A stretch of 64,000 nucleotides of DNA from Acinetobacter baylyi DSM 14961 = CIP 107474 (GCF_000368685.1 NZ_KB849628.1:698442-762441); one strand, 5' to 3'. Counted from the first letter of the stretch, positions 26,937-37,150 are shown. The notes: a model not told the origin generated them from the sequence alone. Translations and numbers: made by a program.

Positions 26937-27068
26937 TTTACATCGCTTTATCCATCCCAGTATAAAGTATGATATACAATCGTGATGGGGATATTAAAAA
27001 CACCGAATGCGCCGATGCACATGACATCAGAGTTTTTTAAATCTCATAAATACTCACCTGGCGGCGCA
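26937..27068. other. Intergenic region with candidate promoter and structured RNA
   Basis: This is the central part of the 465-bp gene-free stretch 26757-27221. A plus-strand promoter-like pair TTTACA (26937-26942) and TATAAA (26961-26966), 18-bp spacer, is followed by segments able to pair over long range: TGCGCCG (27008-27014) with CGGCGCA (27062-27068). Read on the minus strand, the same stem is followed by TTCGGTGTTTTT, resembling a transcript end. The unusual GC-rich stem in AT-rich surroundings suggests a structured RNA, but the strand is not settled and no known class is recognised. I see no gene in the rest of this interval. Confidence 0.25.
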
Positions 27069-27221
27069 CACTAAATTCATTTGACCTAAGATTTAACATT
27101 CCTAAAATAACGCAAGAAATGAACGATCAATAAAACAGACATTTTTATTTAAAATCAAACGTATTTTATAGGTATCTTTAGTTACATAAATTTTTAGTGC
27201 CAATACAGGGTTTATCGAGTA

Positions 27222-28046
27222 TCAAGTATCGGCTAACCATTGTCCTAAACTAATGCGATCATTACCGCCATAGTCCTTGCATGTTTGTACTTTAGCAAAA
27301 TTATGATCCATCAATAACTGACAAACAGCCTGCCCCTGATCATAACCATGTTCAACTGCAATCCAGCCGTGCGTGTTCAACCACAGCACTGCCTGCCCAA
27401 TAATCTGCTCAAGATCTGCCAATCCGTGCTTGTCTGCAACCAAAGCTCGGCGTGGTTCAGTGCCCAAATTTAGCATATGTTCATCATTAGCATCTATATA
27501 TGGCGGATTAGACACAATGAGGTCAAATTTTTGCGATGGAATAGCTTCAAACCAAGCACTACATAAAAACTTAACCTGATTCAAAGCATGCTTTTTCGCA
27601 TTGGACTGAGCTACTTCCAGCGTTGGGAAATAAATATCTGTAGCCAGAATTTTCCAGTAAGGTCGTTCTTTTGCTAATGATAAAGCAATTGCCCCTGTAC
27701 CCGTTCCTAAATCGACCATCGAACAATGTTCAGGTAAATCTAGCGACAATACGGTTTCAATCAAAATTTCGGTATCTGGTCGTGGCACCAGCGTATCAGG
27801 AGTCACATTTAAATCTAGACTCCAGAATGGCTGTGAACCGGTAATATAAGCCAGAGGTTCGCCTTTAGAAAGTCGCATCAGACCATCTAAATACTGTTGT
27901 TCCTGCTCCTGCGTCAGTATCTGCATCTGACGCATTTTTAGCTCAAGACTGTTCAACTCTAAAATATGTTCAAGCAACCACATTGCTTCCTGACGTTCAT
28001 AACTGTCAGATTCACCACGTAAGTTGAGTGCTTGTCCGATATTCAT
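27222..28046 (-). CDS. prmC: Release-factor glutamine N5-methyltransferase
   Basis: 274 residues. PrmC (HemK) methylates the glutamine of the GGQ motif in RF1 and RF2, using S-adenosylmethionine. The N-terminal helical domain binds the release factor; the methyltransferase domain shows VDLGTGTGAIALSLA (motif I) and the catalytic NPPY within FDLIVSNPPYIDAND. Its start overlaps the prfA stop by one base (TAATG), so it is translationally coupled to the gene encoding its substrate. Confidence 0.96.
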   Translation of the reverse strand: MNIGQALNLRGESDSYERQEAMWLLEHILELNSLELKMRQMQILTQEQEQQYLDGLMRLSKGEPLAYITGSQPFWSLDLNVTPDTLVPRPDTEILIETVLSLDLPEHCSMVDLGTGTGAIALSLAKERPYWKILATDIYFPTLEVAQSNAKKHALNQVKFLCSAWFEAIPSQKFDLIVSNPPYIDANDEHMLNLGTEPRRALVADKHGLADLEQIIGQAVLWLNTHGWIAVEHGYDQGQAVCQLLMDHNFAKVQTCKDYGGNDRISLGQWLADT

Positions 28047-29134
28047 TAACCACCATTCTCTTGTGCCAACATAGCCAACTGATCAGCCTGATATTCACGG
28101 TGTAAACTATCCAGCAGTTCAGTCAAATCACCTTCCATAATTGCATCTAACTTATACAGTGTTAGATTAATACGGTGATCAGTCATTCGTCCTTGTGGGT
28201 AGTTATATGTACGGATACGTTCCGAACGGTCACCAGATCCCACCAAGTCACGACGCATTTCAGAAGTCGCCGTTTCCTGTGCTGCACGTTTGGCATTTTC
28301 TAAACGCGACACCAGTAAAGCCATGGCCTTGGCCTTGTTTTTATGCTGAGAACGCTCTTCTTGACATTCAACTACCACACCCGTAGGTACGTGTGTGATA
28401 CGAACAGCCGAGTCAGTCTTGTTAATGTGCTGACCACCAGCACCAGAGGCGCGATAAGTATCAATACGCAAATCGGCTGGATTAATTTCAACAGTCGTAT
28501 CGACATCAACCTCAGGTAAAATTGCTACAGTACACGCCGAAGTATGCACACGCCCTTGCGATTCGGTGGCTGGAACACGTTGGACACGATGTGCACCACT
28601 TTCAAATTTTAAACGACCATATACACCATCGCCATCAACGCGACAAATCACTTCCTTATAACCGCCATGCTCACCTTCATTTTCTGAAAGTACTTCAATG
28701 CGCCATCCCCGAGACTCGGCATATTTACTGTACATGCGAAATAAATCGCCTGAGAAAATAGCAGCTTCATCTCCCCCCGTTCCTGCGCGAACTTCCAGAT
28801 AAGCCGCATTGGCGTCATTGGGGTCTTTAGGAATCATCAGAATGTTCAGATCACCTTCAAGCTGCTCAATCAAAGCACGGTTTTCTTTAATTTCTTCTTG
28901 AGCCATATCCTTAAAGTCAGGATCACTCAGCATCGACTCGGCTGTTTCAATGTCTTCTTCCGCTTGACGATATTTACTCCACACGTCAACAATTTCATTT
29001 AAATCACTATGTTCACGTGATAATTTACGAAAACGTTTATTGTCTGAAATAACTTCAGCATCTGCTAGCAATGCTGTTAATTCTTCATGACGGTCACACA
29101 ATTGATCTAATCGTAAACGTAGCGATTCTTTCAT
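28046..29134 (-). CDS. prfA: Peptide chain release factor 1
   Basis: 362 residues, the usual RF1 length. It recognises UAA and UAG in the ribosomal A site. The GGQ catalytic loop is in [21 protein letters not shown] and the stop-codon recognition region includes [19 protein letters not shown], with the RF1-type PAT tripeptide. The frame is open to 29176, but the family start [12 protein letters not shown] corresponds to ATG 29134. The gene is coupled to prmC downstream. There is no hemA upstream, unlike E. coli. Confidence 0.96.
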   Translation of the reverse strand: MKESLRLRLDQLCDRHEELTALLADAEVISDNKRFRKLSREHSDLNEIVDVWSKYRQAEEDIETAESMLSDPDFKDMAQEEIKENRALIEQLEGDLNILMIPKDPNDANAAYLEVRAGTGGDEAAIFSGDLFRMYSKYAESRGWRIEVLSENEGEHGGYKEVICRVDGDGVYGRLKFESGAHRVQRVPATESQGRVHTSACTVAILPEVDVDTTVEINPADLRIDTYRASGAGGQHINKTDSAVRITHVPTGVVVECQEERSQHKNKAKAMALLVSRLENAKRAAQETATSEMRRDLVGSGDRSERIRTYNYPQGRMTDHRINLTLYKLDAIMEGDLTELLDSLHREYQADQLAMLAQENGG

Positions 29135-29603
29135 AGGAAGAAAAATCTCAATAAATAAATTCCTGCTCTCACTCATGACAACAAATATGATGAATCAGTC
29201 ATGTAGGTACAGGTTAAAGCCTAAAATTGCGCATAGTTTACAGATTCTAGCCAGCAAAAGACATACTTGATCTGGATTCGCCTATTGATGGTATCTTTTA
29301 TTGAAGATTAAAAATTAGATAGCTTATTCACATAGTGAGTGTTGTATTCGCATAATGGGGGGTGCGTTTTGAGCTTATCTCTGTCGAAATCAGAATTAAG
29401 TTAAGTCAGACACGAATATATCAACCTCTAACAAGCCTTCATATTTTGGGCTAAAACAACAAAATATCACAATCTACTCACCAAAACGCAATAATGTGAT
29501 GATTGTTCTTCACATTTTTTAGCTTAAGTCTTGTTACATTTGATCTCATTAAATAGATAACGTTCTGTAAGCGTTATGCTAAGAGCAGGACATGGAGTTT
29601 AAC
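29135..29603. promoter_or_regulatory. Divergent intergenic region between prfA and the glycine-zipper gene
   Basis: 469 bp without a supportable gene. On the plus strand TTGTTA (29531-29536) with 17 bp to TAGATA (29554-29559) is a weak promoter candidate for the glycine-zipper gene. Just after it, ATAACG / CGTTAT (29557-29562 and 29572-29577) can form a small hairpin in the leader. On the minus strand TTGCTG and TATGCG, 16 bp apart, are a possible prfA promoter. All of these are tentative. Confidence 0.3.
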
Positions 29604-30053
29604 ATGAAAATTCACACTTGGTTATTGAGTGCAGTATTGGCCAGTTCGTCAATGGTTGCAATTTCAGCTCACGCAGATAATACCACGCGTGTAGCAGCAA
29701 CTTCTGCATTAGGAAGTGTTGTAGGTACAGCATTAGGCAATCAAATGGGTGGTCACACAGGTGCCATGATTGGTTCGGCAATTGGTGGTGCAGGCGGTGC
29801 TGCTGCTGCAAGTAATCGTCGTGATCGTACAGAATCTGCAATTGGTGGCGGTTTAGGCGGCGTGGGTGGTTATACTGTTGGCCGAAACATGGGCGGTACC
29901 AATGGTGGTTATATTGGCGCTGCACTTGGTGCTGCAGGTGGTTCTGCCTTAGGTAATAAAATTGCAAAAGACAAAGCAGATGATCGCCGCTATTCTTCAA
30001 ATGAAGGGCGTGGCTGGAAAAAACATCGTCGTCACCATCATCGTCATCCTTAA
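29604..30053 (+). CDS. Exported glycine-zipper protein
   Basis: About 149 residues starting MKIHTWLLSAVLASSSMVAISAHAD, a Sec signal peptide cleaved near AHAD. The body is made of Gly/Ala-rich zipper repeats (SVVGTALGNQMGGHTG, AIGGAGGAAAASN, GGGLGGVGGYTVG) of the glycine-zipper 2TM type, which insert in or associate with membranes. The end is basic and His-rich (KKHRRHHHRH). An in-frame ATG lies at 29592, but the GGAG at 29594-29597 points to ATG 29604. Function unknown; such proteins are often envelope stress or lipoprotein-like components. Confidence 0.85.
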   Translation: MKIHTWLLSAVLASSSMVAISAHADNTTRVAATSALGSVVGTALGNQMGGHTGAMIGSAIGGAGGAAAASNRRDRTESAIGGGLGGVGGYTVGRNMGGTNGGYIGAALGAAGGSALGNKIAKDKADDRRYSSNEGRGWKKHRRHHHRHP

Positions 30054-30066
30054 GGCTAATCAAATC

Positions 30067-30097
30067 AAAAACAGCATAATCAAATGCTGTTTTTTTA
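30067..30097 (+). terminator. Rho-independent terminator of the glycine-zipper gene
   Basis: Stem AAAACAGCAT / ATGCTGTTTT with a short loop, followed by a T-run at 30090-30096. Confidence 0.85.
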
Positions 30098-30135
30098 TTT
30101 TTGAGCATCATTTAAATTTACAAAGACACTGCATT

Positions 30136-30190
30136 TATCGTTTTTTTTCGATATAAAACTATCGTATAATATCGTAAAACATCGATATAA
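30136..30190 (+). promoter_or_regulatory. Phased ATCG motifs in front of the LLM oxidoreductase gene
   Basis: Three ATCG-starting decamers stand head to tail at 30161, 30171 and 30181 (ATCGTATAAT, ATCGTAAAAC, ATCGATATAA), with further TATCG at 30136 and CGATA at 30149. The first decamer contains TATAAT (30165-30170), a possible -10. The 10-bp phasing places the motifs on one face of the helix, as for an operator. The binding protein is unknown, and no regulator gene is adjacent. Confidence 0.45.
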
Positions 30191-30202
30191 ATGAGAGTCA
30201 AT

Positions 30203-31213
30203 ATGTCTGTGGCAACGCTCAAAGATACGCACTTTTCAATTCTTGAACTGGCGCCCGTTCGTGATGATCAAACGATTCAATTTTCTTTACATCATGCCTT
30301 AGAACTTGCAAAACATGCAGAACAACTGGGGTATCGACGCTTGTGGCTGGCAGAACATCATAATATGGATGGAATTGCGAGCTCCGCTACGGCTGTTTTA
30401 CTTGGATATCTTGCGGCAAATACCCAGCACCTACGCTTAGGCTCTGGCGGAGTCATGCTACCAAATCATGCACCTTTAGTTGTGGCAGAACAATTTGGAA
30501 CATTAGCAACGCTCTATCCTCATCGAATTGAACTTGGTTTAGGTCGCGCACCAGGAACAGATCAGGTGACCATGCGAGCACTACGACGAGGTCGACAAGA
30601 AACAGAGGATCAATTTCCACAGGACGTGTTAGAAATCTTAAAATATTTTGATGATCCTGAGCCACATCAAAAGATTGTTGCAACACCAGGTCATGGAACA
30701 CATGTGCCAGTGTGGCTCTTAGGTTCGAGTCTATTCAGTGCACAACTGGCTGCCAAACTTGGACTTCCCTATTCATTTGCTTCACATTTTGCGCCACGTA
30801 TGCTGTCCCAGGCAGTACAGCTTTACCGTGAAAATTTTCAAGCTTCTAAATATTTAGAGCAGCCTTATGTATCGATTGGCGTTCCCACTGTAGTCGCACC
30901 AACAGATGAAGAAGCACATTTTCTAGCGACCAGCGCTTATCAACGGGTACTGGGGTTAATGCGTGGGCAAAGTCTAAAGTTAAAACCACCCGTAAAATCC
31001 ATGGAACACATATGGAGTGCATCTGAAAAACTTTCAGTGAATAACTTTTATGCGATGGCGCAAGTTGGTTCACCTGCGACTGTTAAAGCTGGCCTGGAAG
31101 ATTTACTTGAACATGTAAAGGTTGATGAATTTATTTTTACCTGTGATATTTATGATACTCAAAAACGCTTAGAAAATTTTAGTTATTTGATGGATATCAA
31201 GAACGCACTTTAA
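30203..31213 (+). CDS. LLM-class flavin-dependent oxidoreductase
   Basis: 336 residues. The bacterial luciferase-like fold is indicated by [54 protein letters not shown] and [15 protein letters not shown]. These are the marks of the uncharacterised luciferase-like subgroup (MsnO8/YhbW-like), probably FMN-dependent monooxygenases of unknown substrate. ATG 30203 follows GAGAG and is preferred to in-frame ATG 30191. The phased ATCG repeats just upstream suggest tight control. Confidence 0.85.
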   Translation: MSVATLKDTHFSILELAPVRDDQTIQFSLHHALELAKHAEQLGYRRLWLAEHHNMDGIASSATAVLLGYLAANTQHLRLGSGGVMLPNHAPLVVAEQFGTLATLYPHRIELGLGRAPGTDQVTMRALRRGRQETEDQFPQDVLEILKYFDDPEPHQKIVATPGHGTHVPVWLLGSSLFSAQLAAKLGLPYSFASHFAPRMLSQAVQLYRENFQASKYLEQPYVSIGVPTVVAPTDEEAHFLATSAYQRVLGLMRGQSLKLKPPVKSMEHIWSASEKLSVNNFYAMAQVGSPATVKAGLEDLLEHVKVDEFIFTCDIYDTQKRLENFSYLMDIKNAL

Positions 31214-31240
31214 TTATTATTTGACCTAAACAAGAAGGAT

Positions 31241-31279
31241 AGCGTTTTTATAGAGTCTGTTCAGATTTATAAAAGCGCT
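31241..31279. terminator. Hairpin between convergent LLM and GGDEF-EAL genes
   Basis: Arms AGCGTTTTTATA and TATAAAAGCGCT pair (one G-T wobble) around a 15-base loop in the 81-bp convergent gap, consistent with a shared terminator. The flanking T-tracts are short. Confidence 0.5.
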
Positions 31280-31294
31280 TTCATATAATTTGAT

Positions 31295-32734
31295 TTATGA
31301 CAACAATGCACGAGCGTTTTCAGGTGCTAAAGCCTGACTAAACAAAAAACCCTGTCCTACTTCACACCCCTGTTGTTTTAGTAATTCAAGCTGTTCCTGA
31401 CTTTCAATACCTTCTGCAACCACATCAATGCCGAGATTATTACTCATTAAAATAACAGATTGCACGAGTGCTGAAATAAACTTTTCCTGTTCCATACGTT
31501 GTACAAAATCACAGTCTATTTTTAGGCAATCTACAGGCAAATTTGCGAGGCGAGTCAAGGATGAATGGCCAGTACCAAAATCATCCAGAGCGATTCGAAT
31601 ACCATTTTGCTTCAATTTAGCCAGTGCACGGGAAATAAAGTTCTTCCCTTGATCATCTAACAAATGTTCAGTAATTTCAATTTCAATCAAATGATATGGA
31701 ATCTCAAATTGATTTAAGCGTTCTAATAATAATTCTGCATAGTTGTCCTTTAAAAACTCAACTGGCGCAGCATTGATGGATACAGGAACGAGTTGTAAAC
31801 CCTGATTGATCCAGCTTGCCATATCTTTAAAGATATTTAATTGCATCTTCTCGCTCAAACGACTCGCAAGACTATAGTCTTCAAACGCATTTATAATCAA
31901 TTTTGGCAATTGTATTTGATTATCTTCATCATACCAGCGCAGTAATGCTTCAAAGCCTGCAAGTTTGCCACTTTCTAAATAAAATTTTGGCTGATAAAAG
32001 GGACGCACTAAATTATGACGTAAGATATGTCTAGCACGATTAAATTGTTGGGCAATCATATTTTGTTCAACCAGCATTTCAGATCGAAAAATAGAACATC
32101 CACCACGACCAGATTGTTTCAAATAACACAATGCAATATCTGCCGCTTCAACAATATTAACGTCTTGATTAATATCACGAGGATAAATTGCACCTCCAGC
32201 ACTGATATTACTTTCAATAATATGATCACGATAATATAAAGGTAAAGAAACCTGTTGCTGCACTAGTGATCCTATCTTCATTAAACTTATATCTGAAGAC
32301 ACATTAGGAATCAAAATCGCAAACTCGTCACTTCCCAAACGCGATAAAAGCACTTCTTGTGGTAATACTTTTTTAATTCTTGAGGCAATTGTTTGTAAAA
32401 TATGATCGCCCACAATATGACCATGACTAGTATTGATCTGATTAAAATAGTCAAAATCAAATAGGATCAATCCAAAATTGTAATTTTTTTTCTGATGAAT
32501 AGATGCAATGAGGGTATGAAGTTGCTTCTTAAATCCTGACTGATTAGGTAGTCCAGTAAGTCGATCTATTTCACTATTTTTATCTGAGCGTTCTGCAAGC
32601 GGAATTGAGCTTGGAAAATTCACGTTATGGCTACCCAGTACAGGAGTATGATGAGGCTGTCTAGATAGTTGTGTTGCATGTGGCATTAAATCAAGATCGT
32701 AGTAAGCAAGATGACGAGCATTCATCAGATTCAT
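31295..32734 (-). CDS. GGDEF-EAL protein, probable c-di-GMP phosphodiesterase
   Basis: About 479 residues, no transmembrane or PAS sensor domain. The GGDEF domain (about residues 58-215) carries RLGSDEF in place of GGDEF; the second glycine is Ser, so cyclase activity is doubtful. The EAL domain (about residues 230-480) looks intact: FEALLRW, EITEHLLD, DDFGTGHSSL, KIDCDFV, VAEGIESQEQLELL and GQGFLFSQAL. It therefore probably degrades c-di-GMP, perhaps with the GGDEF part binding GTP as an allosteric site. AGGAGGG lies 7 bp before ATG 32734 and abuts ATG 32740, so 32734 is preferred. Confidence 0.9.
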   Translation of the reverse strand: MNLMNARHLAYYDLDLMPHATQLSRQPHHTPVLGSHNVNFPSSIPLAERSDKNSEIDRLTGLPNQSGFKKQLHTLIASIHQKKNYNFGLILFDFDYFNQINTSHGHIVGDHILQTIASRIKKVLPQEVLLSRLGSDEFAILIPNVSSDISLMKIGSLVQQQVSLPLYYRDHIIESNISAGGAIYPRDINQDVNIVEAADIALCYLKQSGRGGCSIFRSEMLVEQNMIAQQFNRARHILRHNLVRPFYQPKFYLESGKLAGFEALLRWYDEDNQIQLPKLIINAFEDYSLASRLSEKMQLNIFKDMASWINQGLQLVPVSINAAPVEFLKDNYAELLLERLNQFEIPYHLIEIEITEHLLDDQGKNFISRALAKLKQNGIRIALDDFGTGHSSLTRLANLPVDCLKIDCDFVQRMEQEKFISALVQSVILMSNNLGIDVVAEGIESQEQLELLKQQGCEVGQGFLFSQALAPENARALLS

Positions 32735-32901
32735 ACGCATCCCTCCTGTTTACAGACAAAATAGAAATAAGCCAAATGTACGCTTTTGTTAATTATAAAA
32801 CTAAAATGTGACGCAATTTACATTTGGTTTGTACACTTATTGTCATAATATTTCAAGTACTATATTTATTTAGAGATAATCTGATTGATCTTGCTTAAAT
32901 T

Positions 32902-32930
32902 GGAGAAATATTGATGCAATATATTTCTCC
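32902..32930 (-). terminator. Hairpin downstream of ppsR
   Basis: Perfect 10-bp stem GGAGAAATAT / ATATTTCTCC with a 9-base loop, 15 bp past the ppsR stop on the minus strand. The following T-tract is short. Confidence 0.5.
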
Positions 32931-32944
32931 ATAAATTGAATCAT

Positions 32945-33781
32945 TTAGCCAATGCGACGTTTCAATCCAGTCATTTGTAGAATACGTGTGGAAATTTCCT
33001 CAATTGACATTTCTGATACATTTAAATAAGGAATACCTTCAGAAATAAAAATACCTTCAACGGCCCTTAGTTCCATCTGACACTGACTATAGCTTGCATA
33101 ACGACTGTTGGCCTTACGCTCAGTTCGAATAGCAACCAGACGCTCCGCATCAATCATTAAACCAAACAATTTGTTTTTATGTTCTTTAAGAACTTTCGGT
33201 AAACGGTTATCGTCTAAATCTTCTTCGGTTAAAGGATAGTTTGCTACACGAATCCCGAATTGCAAAGAGAGATAAATTGACGTAGGTGTTTTGCCAGAGC
33301 GAGAGACGCCAATTAAAATAATATCAGCTTTATCATAGTGGCGTGTTAAAGCACCATCGTCATTGTCTAATGCAAAATGAACCGCATCAATACGTGCCTT
33401 ATAATATTCAGAGTCGGTCACTGCATGAGTTTGTCCGACTAAAGTTGTAGGCGGTGTTCCAAGTACCTGTTCTAGTTTACTGATCAGACCTTCGAATACA
33501 TCCAGATTGACTGCTTTAGACGTATTAATGATTTCCCGAACATTCGGATCTACCAAAGTATCAAACACTAAAGGCAAAGTTCCATCACGTGACTGGCACT
33601 GGTTAATCTCTTCTACAATATTCATTGCTGCTTCTTCAGTCGTGATATACGGCATAATGTGAATATCAAAATCAACGTTTGGAAATTGAGCCAGTAACGA
33701 ATGTCCGAGGGTTTCTGCTGTAATAGCTGTTCCATCCGAAATAAAGAACACGCTACGCTTAATGAGTTTTCCTTCAGACAT
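32945..33781 (-). CDS. ppsR: PEP synthase regulatory protein (bifunctional kinase/pyrophosphorylase)
   Basis: 278 residues, DUF299 family. PpsR inactivates PEP synthase by ADP-dependent phosphorylation of an active-site threonine and reactivates it by Pi-dependent dephosphorylation. Motifs are VFFISDGTAITAETLGHSLL near the start, the P-loop-like GVSRSGKTPTSIYLS, and ANYPL. AAGGAGAA precedes ATG 33781. It is divergent from ppsA, its target, across a 157-bp promoter region, which is the usual arrangement. Confidence 0.95.
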   Translation of the reverse strand: MSEGKLIKRSVFFISDGTAITAETLGHSLLAQFPNVDFDIHIMPYITTEEAAMNIVEEINQCQSRDGTLPLVFDTLVDPNVREIINTSKAVNLDVFEGLISKLEQVLGTPPTTLVGQTHAVTDSEYYKARIDAVHFALDNDDGALTRHYDKADIILIGVSRSGKTPTSIYLSLQFGIRVANYPLTEEDLDDNRLPKVLKEHKNKLFGLMIDAERLVAIRTERKANSRYASYSQCQMELRAVEGIFISEGIPYLNVSEMSIEEISTRILQMTGLKRRIG

Positions 33782-33800
33782 GAAAATTCTCCTTAAATAT

Positions 33801-33829
33801 TTGTCTAAGTGCTATATAATCTTTATAGT
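33801..33829 (+). promoter_or_regulatory. Probable ppsA promoter
   Basis: TTGTCT (33801-33806), a 17-bp spacer and TATAGT (33824-33829) match sigma-70 elements. The predicted leader before the ppsA start is about 100 nt. Confidence 0.6.
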
Positions 33830-33938
33830 AAACTGATCTTACATGACTGTCGCTTAGTAAAAATCAAAAATCTAAGCAAATTAAATCATGTCTTCATGCC
33901 AAGATAGTAATTAATACTGGAAATGTGGAGTAAAAACT

Positions 33939-36317
33939 TTGGAAGCGCGCGTAATCGGTCTAGAAAAATTAGGGAAGCACGATGTCGAACTCGTAGGTGG
34001 GAAAAACTCATCTTTGGGTGAAATGATCAGCCATTTATCCAATGCTGGTGTATCTGTACCTGGTGGTTTTGCGACAACTGCAGCTGCTTATCGTGAATTC
34101 CTCGATCAAAGTGGACTCAACGCTAAAATTCAAGCAGAACTTGCAAAACTCAATGTAGAAGACGTGAATGCATTGGCTGAATCAGGCGCAAAAATTCGTC
34201 AATGGATTATCGAAACTCCTCTTACTCCAGAATTTGAAAAAGAAGTACGCGAAGCTTTTAACGCACTTTCTAACGGCAACCCTGAAATCGCGGTTGCCGT
34301 TCGTTCATCTGCGACTGCAGAAGATCTACCTGATGCTTCTTTTGCAGGTCAACAAGAAACCTTCCTCAACATTCGTGGAATTGACAATGTGTTAATCGCG
34401 ATTAAGGAAGTTTTTGCATCATTGTATAATGACCGTGCAATCGCTTATCGTGTTCACCAAGGTTTCGCACATGACGTTGTTGCGCTTTCAGCGGGTGTGC
34501 AACGCATGGTGCGCTCTGAAACAGGTGCTGCAGGCGTAATGTTTACACTCGACACCGAATCTGGTTTCCGTGATGTTGTGTTTATTACTGCATCTTATGG
34601 TCTTGGTGAAATGGTGGTACAAGGTGCTGTCAACCCTGATGAATTTTATTTATCAAAACCATTACTTAAAAATGGTAAACACTCTGTATTACGTCGCAAT
34701 CTTGGCTCTAAACATCAGAAAATGATTTATGGGGAAGAAGGTTCAGCAGGTAAGTCAGTTGTTGTAGTTGATGTAGAAAAACAAGACCGTCAACAATTTG
34801 CACTCAATGATCACGAATTACAAGAACTCGCTAAACAAGCCATGATCATTGAAGACCATTATGGTGCCCCAATGGACATCGAGTGGGCAAAAGATGGTGA
34901 TGATGGTCAAATTTATATCGTTCAGGCACGTCCTGAAACCGTAAAAAGCCGTCAAAACGTTGGCACAATGGAGCGTTACCTACTTAAGCAACGTGGTACA
35001 GTCGTTTGTGAAGGTCGCTCAATCGGTCAACGTATCGGTTCTGGTAAAGTTCGTATTGTGAGTTCTATCAAGGAAATGGATAAAGTCCAAGACGGTGATG
35101 TTCTCGTTTCAGATATGACAGATCCAGATTGGGAACCAGTGATGAAACGTGCGGCAGCGATTGTCACCAACCGCGGTGGTCGTACTTGCCACGCTGCAAT
35201 TATTGCGCGTGAACTTGGCGTACCTGCTATTGTTGGTTGCGGCAATGCAACTGAAGTGTTAACTGATGGACAAGAAGTGACGGTTTCTTGTGCAGAAGGT
35301 GATACTGGCTTTATTTATGAAGGTTCACTTGATTTTGAAGTACAACGCAACTCTATTGAGTCTATGCCTAAACTTCCGTTCAAGATCATGATGAATGTCG
35401 GTAATCCAGACCGCGCATTTGACTTTGCTCAAATTCCAAATGAAGGTATTGGTCTTGCACGTCTTGAGTTCATTATCAACCGCATGATTGGCGTACATCC
35501 TAAAGCATTGTTAAACATTGATAGCTTACCACGTGAAACTCGTGCTGCTGTTCTTGCCCGTACTGCTGGATATACCTCTCCTATCGATTTTTATGTTGAA
35601 AAGCTAGTTGAAGGCATTTCAACATTGGCGGCAGCTTTTGCTGAGAAGCCAGTGATTGTTCGTATGTCAGACTTTAAATCAAATGAGTATGCCAATCTGA
35701 TTGGCGGAAAATTATATGAGCCTGAAGAAGAAAATCCAATGCTTGGCTTCCGTGGTGCAAGCCGTTATGTATCTGATAACTTCCGTGACTGTTTTGAGCT
35801 TGAATGTCGTGCCTTGAAAAAAGCACGTGATGAAATGGGCTTGACCAATATTCAAATCATGATTCCATTCGTACGTACTGTTGCAGAAGCGAAACGTGTA
35901 ATTGAATTACTTGCTCTGAATGGCCTTAAACGTGGCGAAAATGGCTTAAAAGTAATCATGATGTGCGAACTTCCAACTAACGCACTATTGGCTGAGCAAT
36001 TCCTTGAACATTTCGATGGTTTCTCAATCGGTTCAAATGATTTAACTCAGTTAACTTTAGGCTTAGATCGTGACTCTGGTATCGTATCTCATTTATTTGA
36101 TGAACGCGATCCAGCAGTAAAAGCATTACTTTCAATGGCGATTCATGCTTGCCGTAAAGCTGGAAAATATGTGGGTATCTGTGGCCAAGGCCCATCAGAT
36201 CATCCAGATCTAGCAAAATGGTTAATGGAGCAAGGTATTGAATCTGTTTCACTTAATCCAGATTCGGTGTTAGATACTTGGTTCTTCCTTGCCGAAGAGA
36301 AAACAAAGCAAGCCTGA
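33939..36317 (+). CDS. ppsA: Phosphoenolpyruvate synthase
   Basis: 792 residues. PpsA makes PEP, AMP and Pi from pyruvate, ATP and water for gluconeogenesis. The ATP-binding domain starts [19 protein letters not shown] and includes [20 protein letters not shown]. The phosphohistidine domain has [14 protein letters not shown] (catalytic His), and the PEP-binding barrel has [14 protein letters not shown] and [12 protein letters not shown]. The start is TTG 33939, preceded by GGAG at 8 bp, and gives the expected N-terminus; no ATG fits. PpsR next door probably targets the threonine in GGRTCHA. Confidence 0.97.
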   Translation: MEARVIGLEKLGKHDVELVGGKNSSLGEMISHLSNAGVSVPGGFATTAAAYREFLDQSGLNAKIQAELAKLNVEDVNALAESGAKIRQWIIETPLTPEFEKEVREAFNALSNGNPEIAVAVRSSATAEDLPDASFAGQQETFLNIRGIDNVLIAIKEVFASLYNDRAIAYRVHQGFAHDVVALSAGVQRMVRSETGAAGVMFTLDTESGFRDVVFITASYGLGEMVVQGAVNPDEFYLSKPLLKNGKHSVLRRNLGSKHQKMIYGEEGSAGKSVVVVDVEKQDRQQFALNDHELQELAKQAMIIEDHYGAPMDIEWAKDGDDGQIYIVQARPETVKSRQNVGTMERYLLKQRGTVVCEGRSIGQRIGSGKVRIVSSIKEMDKVQDGDVLVSDMTDPDWEPVMKRAAAIVTNRGGRTCHAAIIARELGVPAIVGCGNATEVLTDGQEVTVSCAEGDTGFIYEGSLDFEVQRNSIESMPKLPFKIMMNVGNPDRAFDFAQIPNEGIGLARLEFIINRMIGVHPKALLNIDSLPRETRAAVLARTAGYTSPIDFYVEKLVEGISTLAAAFAEKPVIVRMSDFKSNEYANLIGGKLYEPEEENPMLGFRGASRYVSDNFRDCFELECRALKKARDEMGLTNIQIMIPFVRTVAEAKRVIELLALNGLKRGENGLKVIMMCELPTNALLAEQFLEHFDGFSIGSNDLTQLTLGLDRDSGIVSHLFDERDPAVKALLSMAIHACRKAGKYVGICGQGPSDHPDLAKWLMEQGIESVSLNPDSVLDTWFFLAEEKTKQA

Positions 36318-36327
36318 CTTTTATAAG

Positions 36328-36357
36328 AAAAAGACCCACCACACGTGGGTCTTTTTT
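36328..36357 (+). terminator. Rho-independent terminator of ppsA
   Basis: Stem AAGACCCAC / GTGGGTCTT with a T-run after it, 11 bp past the ppsA stop. Confidence 0.9.
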
Positions 36358-36385
36358 CATCATTAGATGTTGAGATTGAAGACTT

Positions 36386-37147
36386 ATGCAAATTTACCTG
36401 GCACGCAATAATCAACAAGCTGGACCATATACCTTAGAACAACTTAATCAAATGCTAGCAAGCCAACAGGTTTTATTAACCGATTTAGCTTGGCATGAAG
36501 GCATGAGTGAATGGAAAGCTTTAGGAGAATTAACTCAAGGTAAACTTGTTTATCAACCTCAGAGTTTCTCACAAACACCCCCAATCTCGCCTGTATCGCA
36601 ACAAAATGATGTGATCAGTCATATTCAGGTCAATAGCAAAAATATAGTAACTCCAGCAAGTACAGGTAAACGTATTTCTGCAAAACTCGTAGATCTTCTC
36701 TTATTTGTATTGCCACAAATTCTTGTGACGCTGATTTTCCTTCCAAAAGATTTAATACAACAAGCCAATAGCTTTGGTGTAGATGAGCAACTTAAAATTG
36801 CTGAGGCCATGTCAAACAATATGCCATCTTGGGTGCCTATTGTATTGTTAGCCTACACACTTGGTTTGCTTTTTCTGCAAAATATGCTGATTTCAAAAAG
36901 TGGGCAATCTATCGGGAAAAAGATTTTTAAATTGCAAATTGTGGATGCAACTTCTCATAAGTTGGTCGGTCAATTTAGAGCTTTTTTTATACGCTCTTTT
37001 TTGTTCGTTGCCCTCTCTCAGTTTGTAAGCTTGTTTCCTCTGATTGGTATTGTTTTTATCGTTGATATTGTTATGTTTTTTTCCAAGGGAAACAATAGTT
37101 TACATGACAGATTAGCGAAAACAAAAGTGATTGATATTTCCAAATAA
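36386..37147 (+). CDS. GYF_2 and RDD domain membrane protein
   Basis: 253 residues. The first about 55 residues form a GYF_2 domain (IYLARNNQQAGPYTLEQLNQML, with WHEGMSEWKALGEL). A polar linker (about 60-95) leads to an RDD domain: RISAKLVDLLLFVLPQILV, then SIGKKIFKLQIVDA and HDRLAKTKVID, with four hydrophobic segments. GYF_2 domains bind peptides, and RDD proteins are poorly understood membrane proteins, some implicated in transport. It lies alone between two terminators. Confidence 0.85.
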   Translation: MQIYLARNNQQAGPYTLEQLNQMLASQQVLLTDLAWHEGMSEWKALGELTQGKLVYQPQSFSQTPPISPVSQQNDVISHIQVNSKNIVTPASTGKRISAKLVDLLLFVLPQILVTLIFLPKDLIQQANSFGVDEQLKIAEAMSNNMPSWVPIVLLAYTLGLLFLQNMLISKSGQSIGKKIFKLQIVDATSHKLVGQFRAFFIRSFLFVALSQFVSLFPLIGIVFIVDIVMFFSKGNNSLHDRLAKTKVIDISK

Positions 37148-37150
37148 ATA

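Noticed and set aside
29599-30111. 170-codon minus-strand ORF opposite the glycine-zipper gene
   Set aside because: It is antisense to a gene with signal peptide and ribosome-binding site. Its composition (His/Gln/Leu-rich) is the reverse reading of Gly/Ala codons.
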